Assembly (NCBI GenBank): GCA_016840035.1
Contig: JAEOTC010000030.1
Span: forward strand, 1-64,000
Length of the DNA: 64,000 nt
Source: Candidatus Hodarchaeota archaeon
GTDB taxonomy: Archaea > Asgardarchaeota > Heimdallarchaeia > Hodarchaeales > Hodarchaeaceae
Reading direction: 5' to 3'
In this document: one piece after another, positions 19,963-29,003 of the stretch
Numbering within the stretch: the stretch's first letter is position 1
How the letters are laid out: each line of letters starts with the position of its first letter
Translations under genes and position numbers: made by a program
The notes under the pieces: model-generated
Seen by the model: only the letters and a program-made list of their open reading frames with translations
The model's database searches: none
Told to the model about the DNA's origin: nothing

Positions 19963-20643
19963 TCAATTTTGCATTTCAGATTGTTGTTCTTTATGATATC
20001 TCTTTGCAAATAATAATCTCTGAAAGGCTGAAATATTCGAAGCAACCCCGATTATTAATACGATGACTGAAAGAATACCAAAATCAACAATAGGCCAGAG
20101 GTCTGTCATTATATTCTCAATGAGTAGAATTTCTAAAAGACAACCAATTGACAACAATGTTAGTTTTTCTTTTCTCTCAAAAATACCTTGAGTAGATGTC
20201 ATATTAAGGCCACCTCGTAGCTCTGCAGTTGAACGAACATAACTGGCCAGGATCATACCTTCAAAGCAAAAGAAAACTAATTCTGGATTTACATATCCTC
20301 CAATCATTATACCAAGTAGGAAGAAAAACTCTGAAACTCGGTCTAGGGTACGGTCTAACAAAGCTCCAAAATGGCCTGCGATACCTCTTGCTCTTGCTAA
20401 ACTCCCATCCATCATATCTAATAATGAGGAAACACCGAGTAGAAATGTCCCCAATAGCAATCCTAAGCTAGCTCCCACTAAAGGTCCAGCAGCATAGGCT
20501 ATACAACTACATATACTAGCACCAACACTTAACATGGAAATCATGTTTGGAGTAATTCGTGTACTTGCTAAGAATTTTCCAAAAGGAGCAAAAATTTCTT
20601 CATATCTCTTTCGTAAACCTTTTTTAGGATTGGCGTCTGTCAC
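19963..20643 (-). CDS. CDP-alcohol phosphatidyltransferase family protein
   Basis: DMMDGSLARARGIAGHFGALLDRTLDRVSE matches the CDP-OH-P motif. Confidence 0.85.
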   Translation of the reverse strand: MTDANPKKGLRKRYEEIFAPFGKFLASTRITPNMISMLSVGASICSCIAYAAGPLVGASLGLLLGTFLLGVSSLLDMMDGSLARARGIAGHFGALLDRTLDRVSEFFFLLGIMIGGYVNPELVFFCFEGMILASYVRSTAELRGGLNMTSTQGIFERKEKLTLLSIGCLLEILLIENIMTDLWPIVDFGILSVIVLIIGVASNISAFQRLLFAKRYHKEQQSEMQN

Positions 20644-20805
20644 GATAGTTTCCCACTTATCTGAGGTATCTTCTATTCAAATCTCTTGGATTTTTAGTAA
20701 ATGATAAATTTTTTGCGCTAATCATTTATAATGAGCGATTTTCTCACTTAACTTAAGGTAATAGTTTCAAAATACCATCGCTATTAGTTTAGAAGGAATC
20801 CTTAC

Positions 20806-21618
20806 TTGAGATTATTGAAAGATCATTTAACGGCTATTATACTTCAAAATCTAAATTCTGAAAATGTTGGAATTCTATATAGTGGGGGAATTGACTCCTC
20901 GATTTTATTGAAGATTTTAATCGAAGAAATTGGAATAGATAGAATAATCCCAGTAACTGTTGGAGAAAAAGGCAGTTATGATCTTAATAATGCCCTAAGT
21001 GGAGCAAAAGAGTTAGGAATAAATCTAAAAACTTGTTTCTTAGAAAAATCATTAATCGAAATTACATTGGATAAAATTTTGGATCTTAATGTGATTTCAG
21101 AGGTAAATAAACTAGCCATTGCAATCCCGTTGTTTATAGGTATGAATTTTCTGAGCGAAAATAAGATAAAATGTGTTTTTCTAGGTCAAGGTGCAGATGA
21201 ACTCTTTGGTGGATACAAAAAGTATGCAGAGCTATACAAAAACTCTGGGAAGGATTCTATTCGGACATTGATGGATTCCGACTTAGCTTCTCTAATGACT
21301 AATCAATTAGTTATGGAAAAAAAGATTGCTAAATATCTGGGATTACGATCTATCTACCCTTTCCTTTCTCCAGATGTAATCAAGTATGCACAATCAACTC
21401 CAATAGACCATCATATTATCTACAAAGAGGATGATCCCATAAGAAAGGCACTTCTTAGAAAATTGGCTGTTGATATAGGTTTACCTACAAGAATTGCAGA
21501 TCAACCTAAGAAAGCTCTTCAATATGGATCTGGAACAGTGAAACTCCTACGGAAAATTACCAAGGATGCTGGTTTTCCGAATTTACGAATGTGGTTTGAG
21601 GAAACCTTCCACACTTGA
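20806..21618 (+). CDS. Asparagine synthetase-like PP-loop ATPase
   Basis: 'GILYSGGIDSSILLKIL', 'VFLGQGADELFGGYKKY'; TTG start. Confidence 0.8.
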   Translation: MRLLKDHLTAIILQNLNSENVGILYSGGIDSSILLKILIEEIGIDRIIPVTVGEKGSYDLNNALSGAKELGINLKTCFLEKSLIEITLDKILDLNVISEVNKLAIAIPLFIGMNFLSENKIKCVFLGQGADELFGGYKKYAELYKNSGKDSIRTLMDSDLASLMTNQLVMEKKIAKYLGLRSIYPFLSPDVIKYAQSTPIDHHIIYKEDDPIRKALLRKLAVDIGLPTRIADQPKKALQYGSGTVKLLRKITKDAGFPNLRMWFEETFHT

Positions 21619-21621
21619 AGA

Positions 21622-22716
21622 TTAATGATGTTCTGGTCTCTCATAGGAAGCAATAATTGAATTCTGATCCGCTTGAATTATGAAAGTTGTGGATGTATCA
21701 CGAATCTGGAATTGTGTATTTTTTATATTGTTAATTACATGTTTGATTTCTTTAGAACTATGACGAATCGAGAAATGAATAGGAAGTAATAGAAATAATT
21801 TTTTAAAACCATTCAAAGCATCAATTAAGGATAGAAGGTCAGTATGAAGATCAAGATGATAGCTATCGTTTTTACTCAAATATGTTGTCTCATGAATGAT
21901 AATATTACAATCAGAAAAGAAACTTAGAACTTTAGGATTAAGTGTAGTATCACCAGAATACCCCAGGACAACTTCTAAATCACGAAAGATATCTGATCTC
22001 TTGATTGATTTACCTTTAATTATAATAGGCTTTGTATTTGTTTCAATTTGTCTGAGAGTAGAATTGAAAGGTATTTTCAATTTACGAGCTTTATCTACAT
22101 CAAGTTTTACTTTCTTAAAAGTGAATTTATAGGCGACAGATCCTTGGGGTAGATGAGAATTATTTTCACACCTCAATTTGTAACCTGCTTCTGGGATAAA
22201 TATATCTCCTACATCTATCACTTCAATGTTTACAACTAGGTTAATAATTGTGCCAACTTCAATTGCTAGGTATTTATAAAGAAATTCAGCATCAGATATG
22301 GGAAAATTCGAATCCTTTAGTGAAAAGACTTCTTTCATCCGCAACTGTAGCGGAATCGTTGATCCTTTCGGTATTACAATATTGAGCGGTTCTTGCTCTC
22401 GTTTTTCTCTTTCGAGTAAGATTATTCGATGTAATATGTGAGGAAGGCCTCCCCAATGGTCAAAGTGCATATGTGAAAGAATGATGTGTGATATTTTCCC
22501 GAATGTGGGTTTTCCTAACGCTTTGAGTTCTGTATTTTCTGAGCTTCCTACCACTTGAATCCAGTTATTCTGAAATTTTTGAAAAGCCTGAATGATCTCT
22601 GAAGGACACTCGAATAAAAATCGATTATCAACCAAAAACGAGGTTGTGGCATCATCAGCGGTCGGTACTGTTCCCCGTGACCCTATCACACCAATGATCA
22701 TTATTTGTGGACACAC
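21622..22716 (-). CDS. Metallo-beta-lactamase fold hydrolase (RNase Z-like)
   Basis: 'ILSHMHFDHWGGLPH', 'GYSGDTTLNPKVL', 'IHETTY'. Confidence 0.75.
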   Translation of the reverse strand: MCPQIMIIGVIGSRGTVPTADDATTSFLVDNRFLFECPSEIIQAFQKFQNNWIQVVGSSENTELKALGKPTFGKISHIILSHMHFDHWGGLPHILHRIILLEREKREQEPLNIVIPKGSTIPLQLRMKEVFSLKDSNFPISDAEFLYKYLAIEVGTIINLVVNIEVIDVGDIFIPEAGYKLRCENNSHLPQGSVAYKFTFKKVKLDVDKARKLKIPFNSTLRQIETNTKPIIIKGKSIKRSDIFRDLEVVLGYSGDTTLNPKVLSFFSDCNIIIHETTYLSKNDSYHLDLHTDLLSLIDALNGFKKLFLLLPIHFSIRHSSKEIKHVINNIKNTQFQIRDTSTTFIIQADQNSIIASYERPEHH

Positions 22717-22914
22717 CTAATGGTTTAAAGGAAGTAATCATGGCAAGAATATTTTTTGTCTTTAGGAGACAATTTTCTACCAAAATTAAAAAACTTAAAA
22801 TTAACCTTTTCTTCTTCGTTCTTTTCTTTTCCTTCTTCTTAGCCGTTTTTTCTTCCATTTTTCTCGCAAAATACTTCACACTACTTAGGAATTTGTTATA
22901 CGTGAATTTAAGTT

Positions 22915-23355
22915 TTATGCACTTTTTGATAGAGTTTCTTCAATCCATTCTTTAAATTTAGCTCTTGGAGCCGCACCTGCTCTTTGTGCTAATCTGTTAC
23001 CTGCTTTAAATAGTATAAAAGTCGGTACAGAAAATATACGATATTTGCCAGATGCTTGGGGGTTATGATCAGTGTTAATTTTAAGAAAAACAACCTTATT
23101 GGAGTATTCTTTACTTAACTCTTCATAAACAGGAGCCATCACTTGACATGGTCTACACCATGCATCTGCAGAAAAATCTACTAAGACAGGTAAGGGAGAA
23201 GATTGAATTAATCTATCAATGTTTGAATCGTCAACATGAGTGACACCCATTTGATTTACTTCATTAAAGAAAGATACGTTCTTTTTTAGCGATGAAGCCT
23301 TCTTTTTCAAAATCTCTTGAAGTTCAGGATCAAGGTCGGTCAATTTATCTACCAT
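22915..23355 (-). CDS. Thioredoxin-family protein
   Basis: 'VLVDFSADAWCRPCQVMAPVYEEL...FSVPTFILFKAG' with CRPC active site. Confidence 0.9.
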   Translation of the reverse strand: MVDKLTDLDPELQEILKKKASSLKKNVSFFNEVNQMGVTHVDDSNIDRLIQSSPLPVLVDFSADAWCRPCQVMAPVYEELSKEYSNKVVFLKINTDHNPQASGKYRIFSVPTFILFKAGNRLAQRAGAAPRAKFKEWIEETLSKSA

Positions 23356-23724
23356 TCTCCTATCTGGTTGACGTATTTGTCACCATGTTCTTGGAACACT
23401 CTAAGCTACCCGAGAAAAAGAGGTTTTAAAAGGATTTCAGAGAACATTAGATTGAAATAAGTGATTCTGTTAAAGGATGATTCAAAGGAAATTCGATTTC
23501 TTGAACTCAAAGCATTCATCCAATAAAATGGATAAAATATGAGGAACCCCTACAATATATTTATCAGTCAGAGTAGGAAGGAAAACTGTATTCAGGAAAT
23601 ATCAGAAAATTATGAGACATCAACGAATTTACCAATGTAAAATGATTGATAAACAAACCCCAGGTCTCCTAAAACTAATACGATTTTAGCTCTCAACACC
23701 TCTATTTGCGCTGGAGGAGTCTCT

Positions 23725-24600
23725 ATTAAAATTCTGATTGGCATTCCACTACATAATGAACAAGCATATCTCCGTGAATGTCTTGTCTCTCTTTACGAGT
23801 ATCTACAATCAGAATGTCCAGATTACGACATTATTGTCCTTTTAGCTGACGATGGAAGCACAGACCAATCTCGTGAAATATATGAAGAACTCTCGTTGAG
23901 TTATAATCTAAAAACAATACGTCATGAGCAAGGGCCATTAGGGTATGGAAATACAATCCTCACTCTGTTCAAAGAAGCACGAAAAGGATATGATGTATTA
24001 ATTACGTTCGATGCCGATTTACAGCATGCTCCGTTTTCCATCAAAGAAATAATTGACAGAATGAAGGAGGATCCTCTTCTAGATTTGGTTTCTACTAGTA
24101 GGTATTTATCATACAGGTTCTGGAAAAATAATACAAAAGTTCCAGTCGATAGGTATGTTACAAATATGTTCCTTACGAGAACGATCAACGAAATTTTTGA
24201 TCTTAAAATTACAGATGCCTTTTGTGGATTAAAGGGGTACCGAGTAAAAATTCTTCCTTCTCAAATGGATCATGCAGGGTATTCTTTTCCATTGGTATTT
24301 TGGCATTACGTATATCAAAATAAATTATCTGTAGAGGAAGTAGAAACACCTATTATCTATAGAATAGATAGAAGATCTAGAGGTGAATGGAAAACAAGAA
24401 CCAATGATTATTTTCAGAAACTTGAATCTTTAATCGACACTGACACTTTGAAGAAAATAGTATCAGAATTTCAAAAGAGGACTATAACACAGATAACAGA
24501 AATAATTGACCATTATTCTGATTTTCCTATTTACACATATACTGACTTCTTTAAGATAAAATGGTTAGATGAAGAATCTAATAATCAAATAGAGGAGTGA
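23725..24600 (+). CDS. GT2-family glycosyltransferase (proposed AUU start; the track ORF begins internally at 23896)
   Basis: The open frame upstream of 23896 encodes IKILIGIPLHNEQAYLRECL...LLADDGSTD, the GT-A N-terminus. GGAGG lies 7 nt before ATT at 23725. In-frame stop at 23650-23652 with no ATG/GTG/TTG between it and 23896. Confidence 0.75.
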   Translation: MKILIGIPLHNEQAYLRECLVSLYEYLQSECPDYDIIVLLADDGSTDQSREIYEELSLSYNLKTIRHEQGPLGYGNTILTLFKEARKGYDVLITFDADLQHAPFSIKEIIDRMKEDPLLDLVSTSRYLSYRFWKNNTKVPVDRYVTNMFLTRTINEIFDLKITDAFCGLKGYRVKILPSQMDHAGYSFPLVFWHYVYQNKLSVEEVETPIIYRIDRRSRGEWKTRTNDYFQKLESLIDTDTLKKIVSEFQKRTITQITEIIDHYSDFPIYTYTDFFKIKWLDEESNNQIEE

Positions 24601-24705
24601 AGCTGCTGGTGGGACTTGAACCCACGGCCAACAGATAACTCGGAAAAATCATAATTGAAGAGGAATCTTACGAGTCTGTCGCTCTACCAACTAAGCCACA
24701 GCAGC
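24601..24705 (-). tRNA. tRNA-Thr(CGT), intron-containing
   Basis: Acceptor GCTGCTG/CAGCAGC, anticodon stem ACAGA/TCTGT, loop CTCGTA|~32 nt intron|A, T-loop GGTTCAAGT. Confidence 0.85.
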
Positions 24706-25245
24706 TTATTTTCCTAATCTAAGCGTAAAGATTTATGATAAATACTATTTCTATCTATTTTGTATAATCTTAATAAATAGTCATTCATTTAGAAAAGAGG
24801 TATAGAGGAATCAAATATCTTGGAGATATATTGAGACATTCAAAAGTGAGAAAAATAAAGCGAATTTATGCTGTTCAGGTGAAGTTTGACCTCATAATAA
24901 TGAATTCGGGTTGCAGAATTCAAGCAATGATATTTCGAATTCAAAAACATTTAAGATTAGTTAAAAGATGAAAATATAAATAATTCTAATGTTGTTGCGT
25001 ATATGAAACTGATTTTCTTATTCTATTGTCATATTGAATTGTACCTACCCTCTGAAATCCATTCAAACACTTCTTAGCCTATTTAGTAAATTTGTCAGTT
25101 AGAAAGTTATATGAATTATATATAAAAAAGGTTAAACTTGAATTTAAGCAGAATTTAAGGCACCATTCCGTTCATGCAAAGATTTGTGTATATCTTCTGC
25201 TTTTATCTCATTAGATGTATTATCTAATTAAAGGAATGAATATAG

Positions 25246-25524
25246 ATGGCTGCGATTGAAGTTGGTAGAGTTATTGTAAAGACCGCCGGACGCGAGGCGT
25301 TAATGAAAGCAGTGATCGTTGATTTAGTTGATCAAAACTTTGTTTTGATTTCCGGTGGTGGTGTATCCGCTGTAAAGAGACGTCGCTGTAATATTAAACA
25401 TATTCGCCCGTTAGATACCATTATTAGTATCAAACGGGGTGCTAAAGACGATGATATTCAGAAAGCGATAGATAAGGCGGGTCTTATTGACCAGATCAAA
25501 GAATCTTTACAAATTACTATCTAA
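25246..25524 (+). CDS. rpl14e: Ribosomal protein L14e
   Basis: MAAIEVGRVIVKTAGREALMKAVIVDLVDQNFVLISG...KRRRCNIKHIRPL. Confidence 0.9.
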   Translation: MAAIEVGRVIVKTAGREALMKAVIVDLVDQNFVLISGGGVSAVKRRRCNIKHIRPLDTIISIKRGAKDDDIQKAIDKAGLIDQIKESLQITI

Positions 25525-25553
25525 AATCACTTTTTCTTTTTTGGGGTCTTTTT

Positions 25554-26528
25554 ATGACTTCCCCTTTTTTTGAGAAGGTATCGAATTACCAGACAAATCC
25601 TGAGTTTGGACTGTCCCCTGAGAAACGTGACATTTCAGATTTATTAAATCGAGGAATCATTAATTTAGATAAACCTGCAAATCCTACCTCCCATGAGGTC
25701 ACTGCGTGGATTAAACATATTTTAAGTATTAATAAAGCAGGCCACGGTGGTACATTAGATCCCGCTGTTACGGGATGTCTACCAGTAGCTCTCGGTCGTG
25801 CAACCAAATCGTTACAAGTATTATTACCTGCAGGAAAAGAGTATATTTGCGTAATGAAACTCCACGAGCCGAAAACCCAAGATGAAGTAGAAGAAGTACT
25901 CAAAATCTTTCGTGGGAAAATTTATCAAACTCCTCCAGTAAGGAGTAATGTAAAAAGACAATTACGTGTAAGAAAAATATATTCCCTTGATCTCCTTGAA
26001 CATCTTGATTCACAGTTTACATTGTTACGAATTAAATGCGAAGCTGGAACGTACATTCGAAAATTGTGTCATGATATAGGATTAATATTGGGGACGGGTG
26101 CACACATGCATGAATTAAGACGTACACAGACTGGACCATTCAATGTTGAGAATAGTGTTACACTTCAGGATCTTGCTGATGCATGGTATTATTATAATCA
26201 GGAGGGTGAAGATCAATATATCCGTGAAATAATTAAACCCATTGAAGCGATATGTGTTCATTTACCTAAAATTTACATTCGTGACTCTGCGGTCGATGCT
26301 ATATGTCATGGTGCCCAGCTTACCCTTCCAGGAGTAATTAAATTTTCTAGAAATATCGATAAAAATACCCTGGTAGCTATTCTTACAATGAAGGGTGAAT
26401 TAGTAGCCTTTGGACGTAGTACCTTGACAAGTAGAAAGATTGCAGAGCTAAAAAACGGTATTTGTACGAAACCAATTGCTGTATTCATGGAAAAGAATAC
26501 ATATCCACCATCGTGGAAAGAAATTTGA
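25554..26528 (+). CDS. cbf5: tRNA/rRNA pseudouridine synthase Cbf5 (dyskerin homolog)
   Basis: 'GIINLDKPANPTSHEVTAWIK...GHGGTLDPAVTGCLPVALGRATK' plus C-terminal PUA-like region. Confidence 0.95.
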   Translation: MTSPFFEKVSNYQTNPEFGLSPEKRDISDLLNRGIINLDKPANPTSHEVTAWIKHILSINKAGHGGTLDPAVTGCLPVALGRATKSLQVLLPAGKEYICVMKLHEPKTQDEVEEVLKIFRGKIYQTPPVRSNVKRQLRVRKIYSLDLLEHLDSQFTLLRIKCEAGTYIRKLCHDIGLILGTGAHMHELRRTQTGPFNVENSVTLQDLADAWYYYNQEGEDQYIREIIKPIEAICVHLPKIYIRDSAVDAICHGAQLTLPGVIKFSRNIDKNTLVAILTMKGELVAFGRSTLTSRKIAELKNGICTKPIAVFMEKNTYPPSWKEI

Positions 26529-26622
26529 TATCTGATTCTTCTCCTTCTAGAAACGGGTTGTAAACCTAAAAATGCATTTGTAACTGGTAAAAGAGTCCTT
26601 TAATCAATGTATTATTGAATTC

Positions 26623-27024
26623 CTATACCCTACGTCCTCTTCTTCCACCACGTTGTCTTGTACTATCGTGAGGAATAGGTGTTACTTCTTCAATTCTGGT
26701 AATCTGTAATCCTGAACGTGCTATTGCTCTGATTGCTGCTTGAGCTCCTGGACCGGGATTTCTTGCGCCAGAACCTCCTGGGGCTCGAACTTTTACTACA
26801 ATCTTCCTTATACCTTTTTCTTTGGCAGCTCTAGCAATCTCATGCCCAACTTTCATTGCGGCATAAGGAGACGATTGATTTCGATCTGCACGAACTACTT
26901 GTCCACCTGAAGACTTTGCAATCGTTTCAGCGCCAGTCATATCGGTTAAAGTAATAATTGTATTATTATACGAACTTAAGATGTGAGCGATACCAGTGGA
27001 AGGATTTTTACTTGCTTTAGACAT
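26623..27024 (-). CDS. rps11: Ribosomal protein S11
   Basis: '[31 protein letters not shown]...[18 protein letters not shown]'. Confidence 0.95.
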   Translation of the reverse strand: MSKASKNPSTGIAHILSSYNNTIITLTDMTGAETIAKSSGGQVVRADRNQSSPYAAMKVGHEIARAAKEKGIRKIVVKVRAPGGSGARNPGPGAQAAIRAIARSGLQITRIEEVTPIPHDSTRQRGGRRGRRV

Positions 27025-27046
27025 TTCTTATAACCAACGTGATAAA

Positions 27047-27619
27047 TTAATTTTCTCTGTCCTCGGTAGGAGGAGGACCTACAGCTCTTGAAGTTGGAAC
27101 ACTCAATGCTGGATGTGTGGAATCATTGTATGGAGAGCTGGGAGAATAAGTAATAAGTTCTTCTTCTCCACGTTTGACGTGATAACTAGGAGCAGTAACT
27201 TTACGGCCTTCAAGAGCAATGTGTCCATGACAGATCATTTGTCGAGCTTGCCACGGAGTATTTGCGAGTCCAAGTTCATGAACAATCGATTGTAATCTTC
27301 GTTTTAAGAATTGTTCAACATTTAGCGAGAGAACATCATCAGTTAATCCCTCTTCGTTCGCCATGATTCCCATTCGGAATAATTTCCTTACGAGAATATT
27401 CCTTTCAACTTCTCTTTGTGATTCGGGCATGGCGAGGGAAGCACGAGCTCTTGATCGATATTTTCGGAGGACAGTTTGTGCTTTCCATATTTCTTTCTTG
27501 TTTCTGAGACCAAATCGTCCCATATATTGCATTTCCTCTTCAATTCGAGTTTTGTTGAATGGATGGCGAGGACCTTCAAGCTTTTTCCGTAATTTTCTTG
27601 GATCTCCCATAATTTTCAC
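27047..27619 (-). CDS. rps4: Ribosomal protein S4
   Basis: 'MGDPRKLRKKLEGPRHPFNKTRIEEE...RRLQSIVHELGLANTPWQARQMICHGHIALEGRKVTAPSYHV'. Confidence 0.95.
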   Translation of the reverse strand: MKIMGDPRKLRKKLEGPRHPFNKTRIEEEMQYMGRFGLRNKKEIWKAQTVLRKYRSRARASLAMPESQREVERNILVRKLFRMGIMANEEGLTDDVLSLNVEQFLKRRLQSIVHELGLANTPWQARQMICHGHIALEGRKVTAPSYHVKRGEEELITYSPSSPYNDSTHPALSVPTSRAVGPPPTEDREN

Positions 27620-27620
27620 T

Positions 27621-28070
27621 TCATTGTTTTTGCTTCTTCTTGGATACTCCTATTGTGGTTCCTCCACGTCCAGAAGTTTTTGTTCTCTGCCCTCGGACTG
27701 GGAGTCCCAAATAATGCCGAATTCCTCTGTAAGAACGCGTCTTTTTCTCACGTTCAATATCAAGACGGATAGTATCAATCAAATCATTACTAATAATATG
27801 TAAGTCTTCACCCGAGACAATGTCTTTCTGCCGATTTAACATCCATGTAGGAATATCGAAAGCGGAACAGTTAGTAATAATATCTTCAATTAATTGAACT
27901 TCCTCCTCAGTTAAGAATCCACATCTCATCTCAGAGTCGATCTCGGCTTTTTGACAAATTTGAGTAGCAAGACGGTAGCCTACTCCCCTTATTTTGGTTA
28001 TGGCATGAGCTACAAGCCAATTTCCTGGACAATCAGCTCCTGCAATCCTTAATTGGTGATTATACTCCAA
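27621..28070 (-). CDS. rps13: Ribosomal protein S13
   Basis: 'RIAGADCPGNWLVAHAITKIRGVGYRLA...RSYRGIRHYLGLPVRGQRTKTSGR'. Confidence 0.95.
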   Translation of the reverse strand: MEYNHQLRIAGADCPGNWLVAHAITKIRGVGYRLATQICQKAEIDSEMRCGFLTEEEVQLIEDIITNCSAFDIPTWMLNRQKDIVSGEDLHIISNDLIDTIRLDIEREKKTRSYRGIRHYLGLPVRGQRTKTSGRGGTTIGVSKKKQKQ

Positions 28071-28372
28071 AATTCATTCCAACTAATATTTGTTTAATAA
28101 TGAATAGTTTGAACGTTAAACACTTTTCGTGGTTATCCGTTTTGCTATTCTCCTCTGCTTAATAAGGAGTTTGACTACCCTATATTATGGTTACGAACCT
28201 AAAGCAGAAAATTCTGAAAATTAATTTCCTAAGAATTTGATTCTTAAATTCGTTCTAAATGCTCAAACTCGTGATGAATGCTTCTATCCTTGATATCACT
28301 TGTTTTAATTGTCACACTTACCTTTTTCGAAAAATACTGAGTGAGACTCTTACATGAGAAATTAGAATTGAG

Positions 28373-28489
28373 CGCCGGGGGAGAGATTTGAACTCTCGAG
28401 CTCAAAGAGCACATGCTTTGTGGTAAAAAGGATTCCTCCTGACCACAGTATTTCCAGGCATGCTTCCTGCCGGACTAGAATACCCCGGC
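28373..28489 (-). tRNA. tRNA-Ser(GGA), intron-containing
   Basis: Acceptor GCCGGGG/CCCCGGC, anticodon stem CATGC/GCATG, loop CTGGAA|intron|A, long variable arm GCTC-TTT-GAGC, T-arm GAGAG TTCAAAT CTCTC. Confidence 0.8.
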
Positions 28490-29003
28490 TGTCCGAATTG
28501 TTGTTTATTCGAAGTTTACGAATGTAAATAGGTCTTATTGGAACTTCTGTAACTAAACTTTAACTTATTCTCAATTACTGTAATGAGATCGCTTAATTAA
28601 GCAGCTCTCCTTCATTTTTCAGGTTTTTAACAGTTGTTTTTTGATCTTTTCTTGAGACTTTTTAGAATTATGATTTCAACGAAATATTTAAGCAGGATTT
28701 TTTATTTAAGGCTGAAATTCAAGGTAAATTGTATTTTACCTAAATTAAATCACCTTAGGAATTATAAAATTGTACATGTGTTATGATACTGGGTGAATAA
28801 GAGAGAATATTTAGCCATTACAACTGATAAGCGAAATTAGTCGTAAATAATCATTTTAGTGATGGAATTTATGGACTTGCCTTGAATATTCTTTTTTTGT
28901 CGGCATTGGGAAAATATTTGAAATAAGACTAGACTTATATTAGTAGGTATTAGACCTATTCCTAAACAGATTTATCTGAACTTGCGATAAGGAGATTTAT
29001 TTT

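Noticed and set aside
22707-22955. 82-aa ORF MDTPNGLKEVIMARIFFVFRR...
   Set aside because: Overlaps both neighbouring minus-strand genes; composition is typical of an AT-rich intergenic stretch and no motif is present.
24720-25245. ~500-bp gene-free region with three GAATTC sites and AT-rich runs
   Set aside because: No RNA structure, repeat or ORF could be supported by eye; probably promoter/intergenic sequence.
28272-28342. Possible C/D-box sRNA (GTGATGA...CTGA)
   Set aside because: Length is long for an archaeal C/D sRNA, C' and D' boxes are weak, and no convincing terminal stem or guide target was found.
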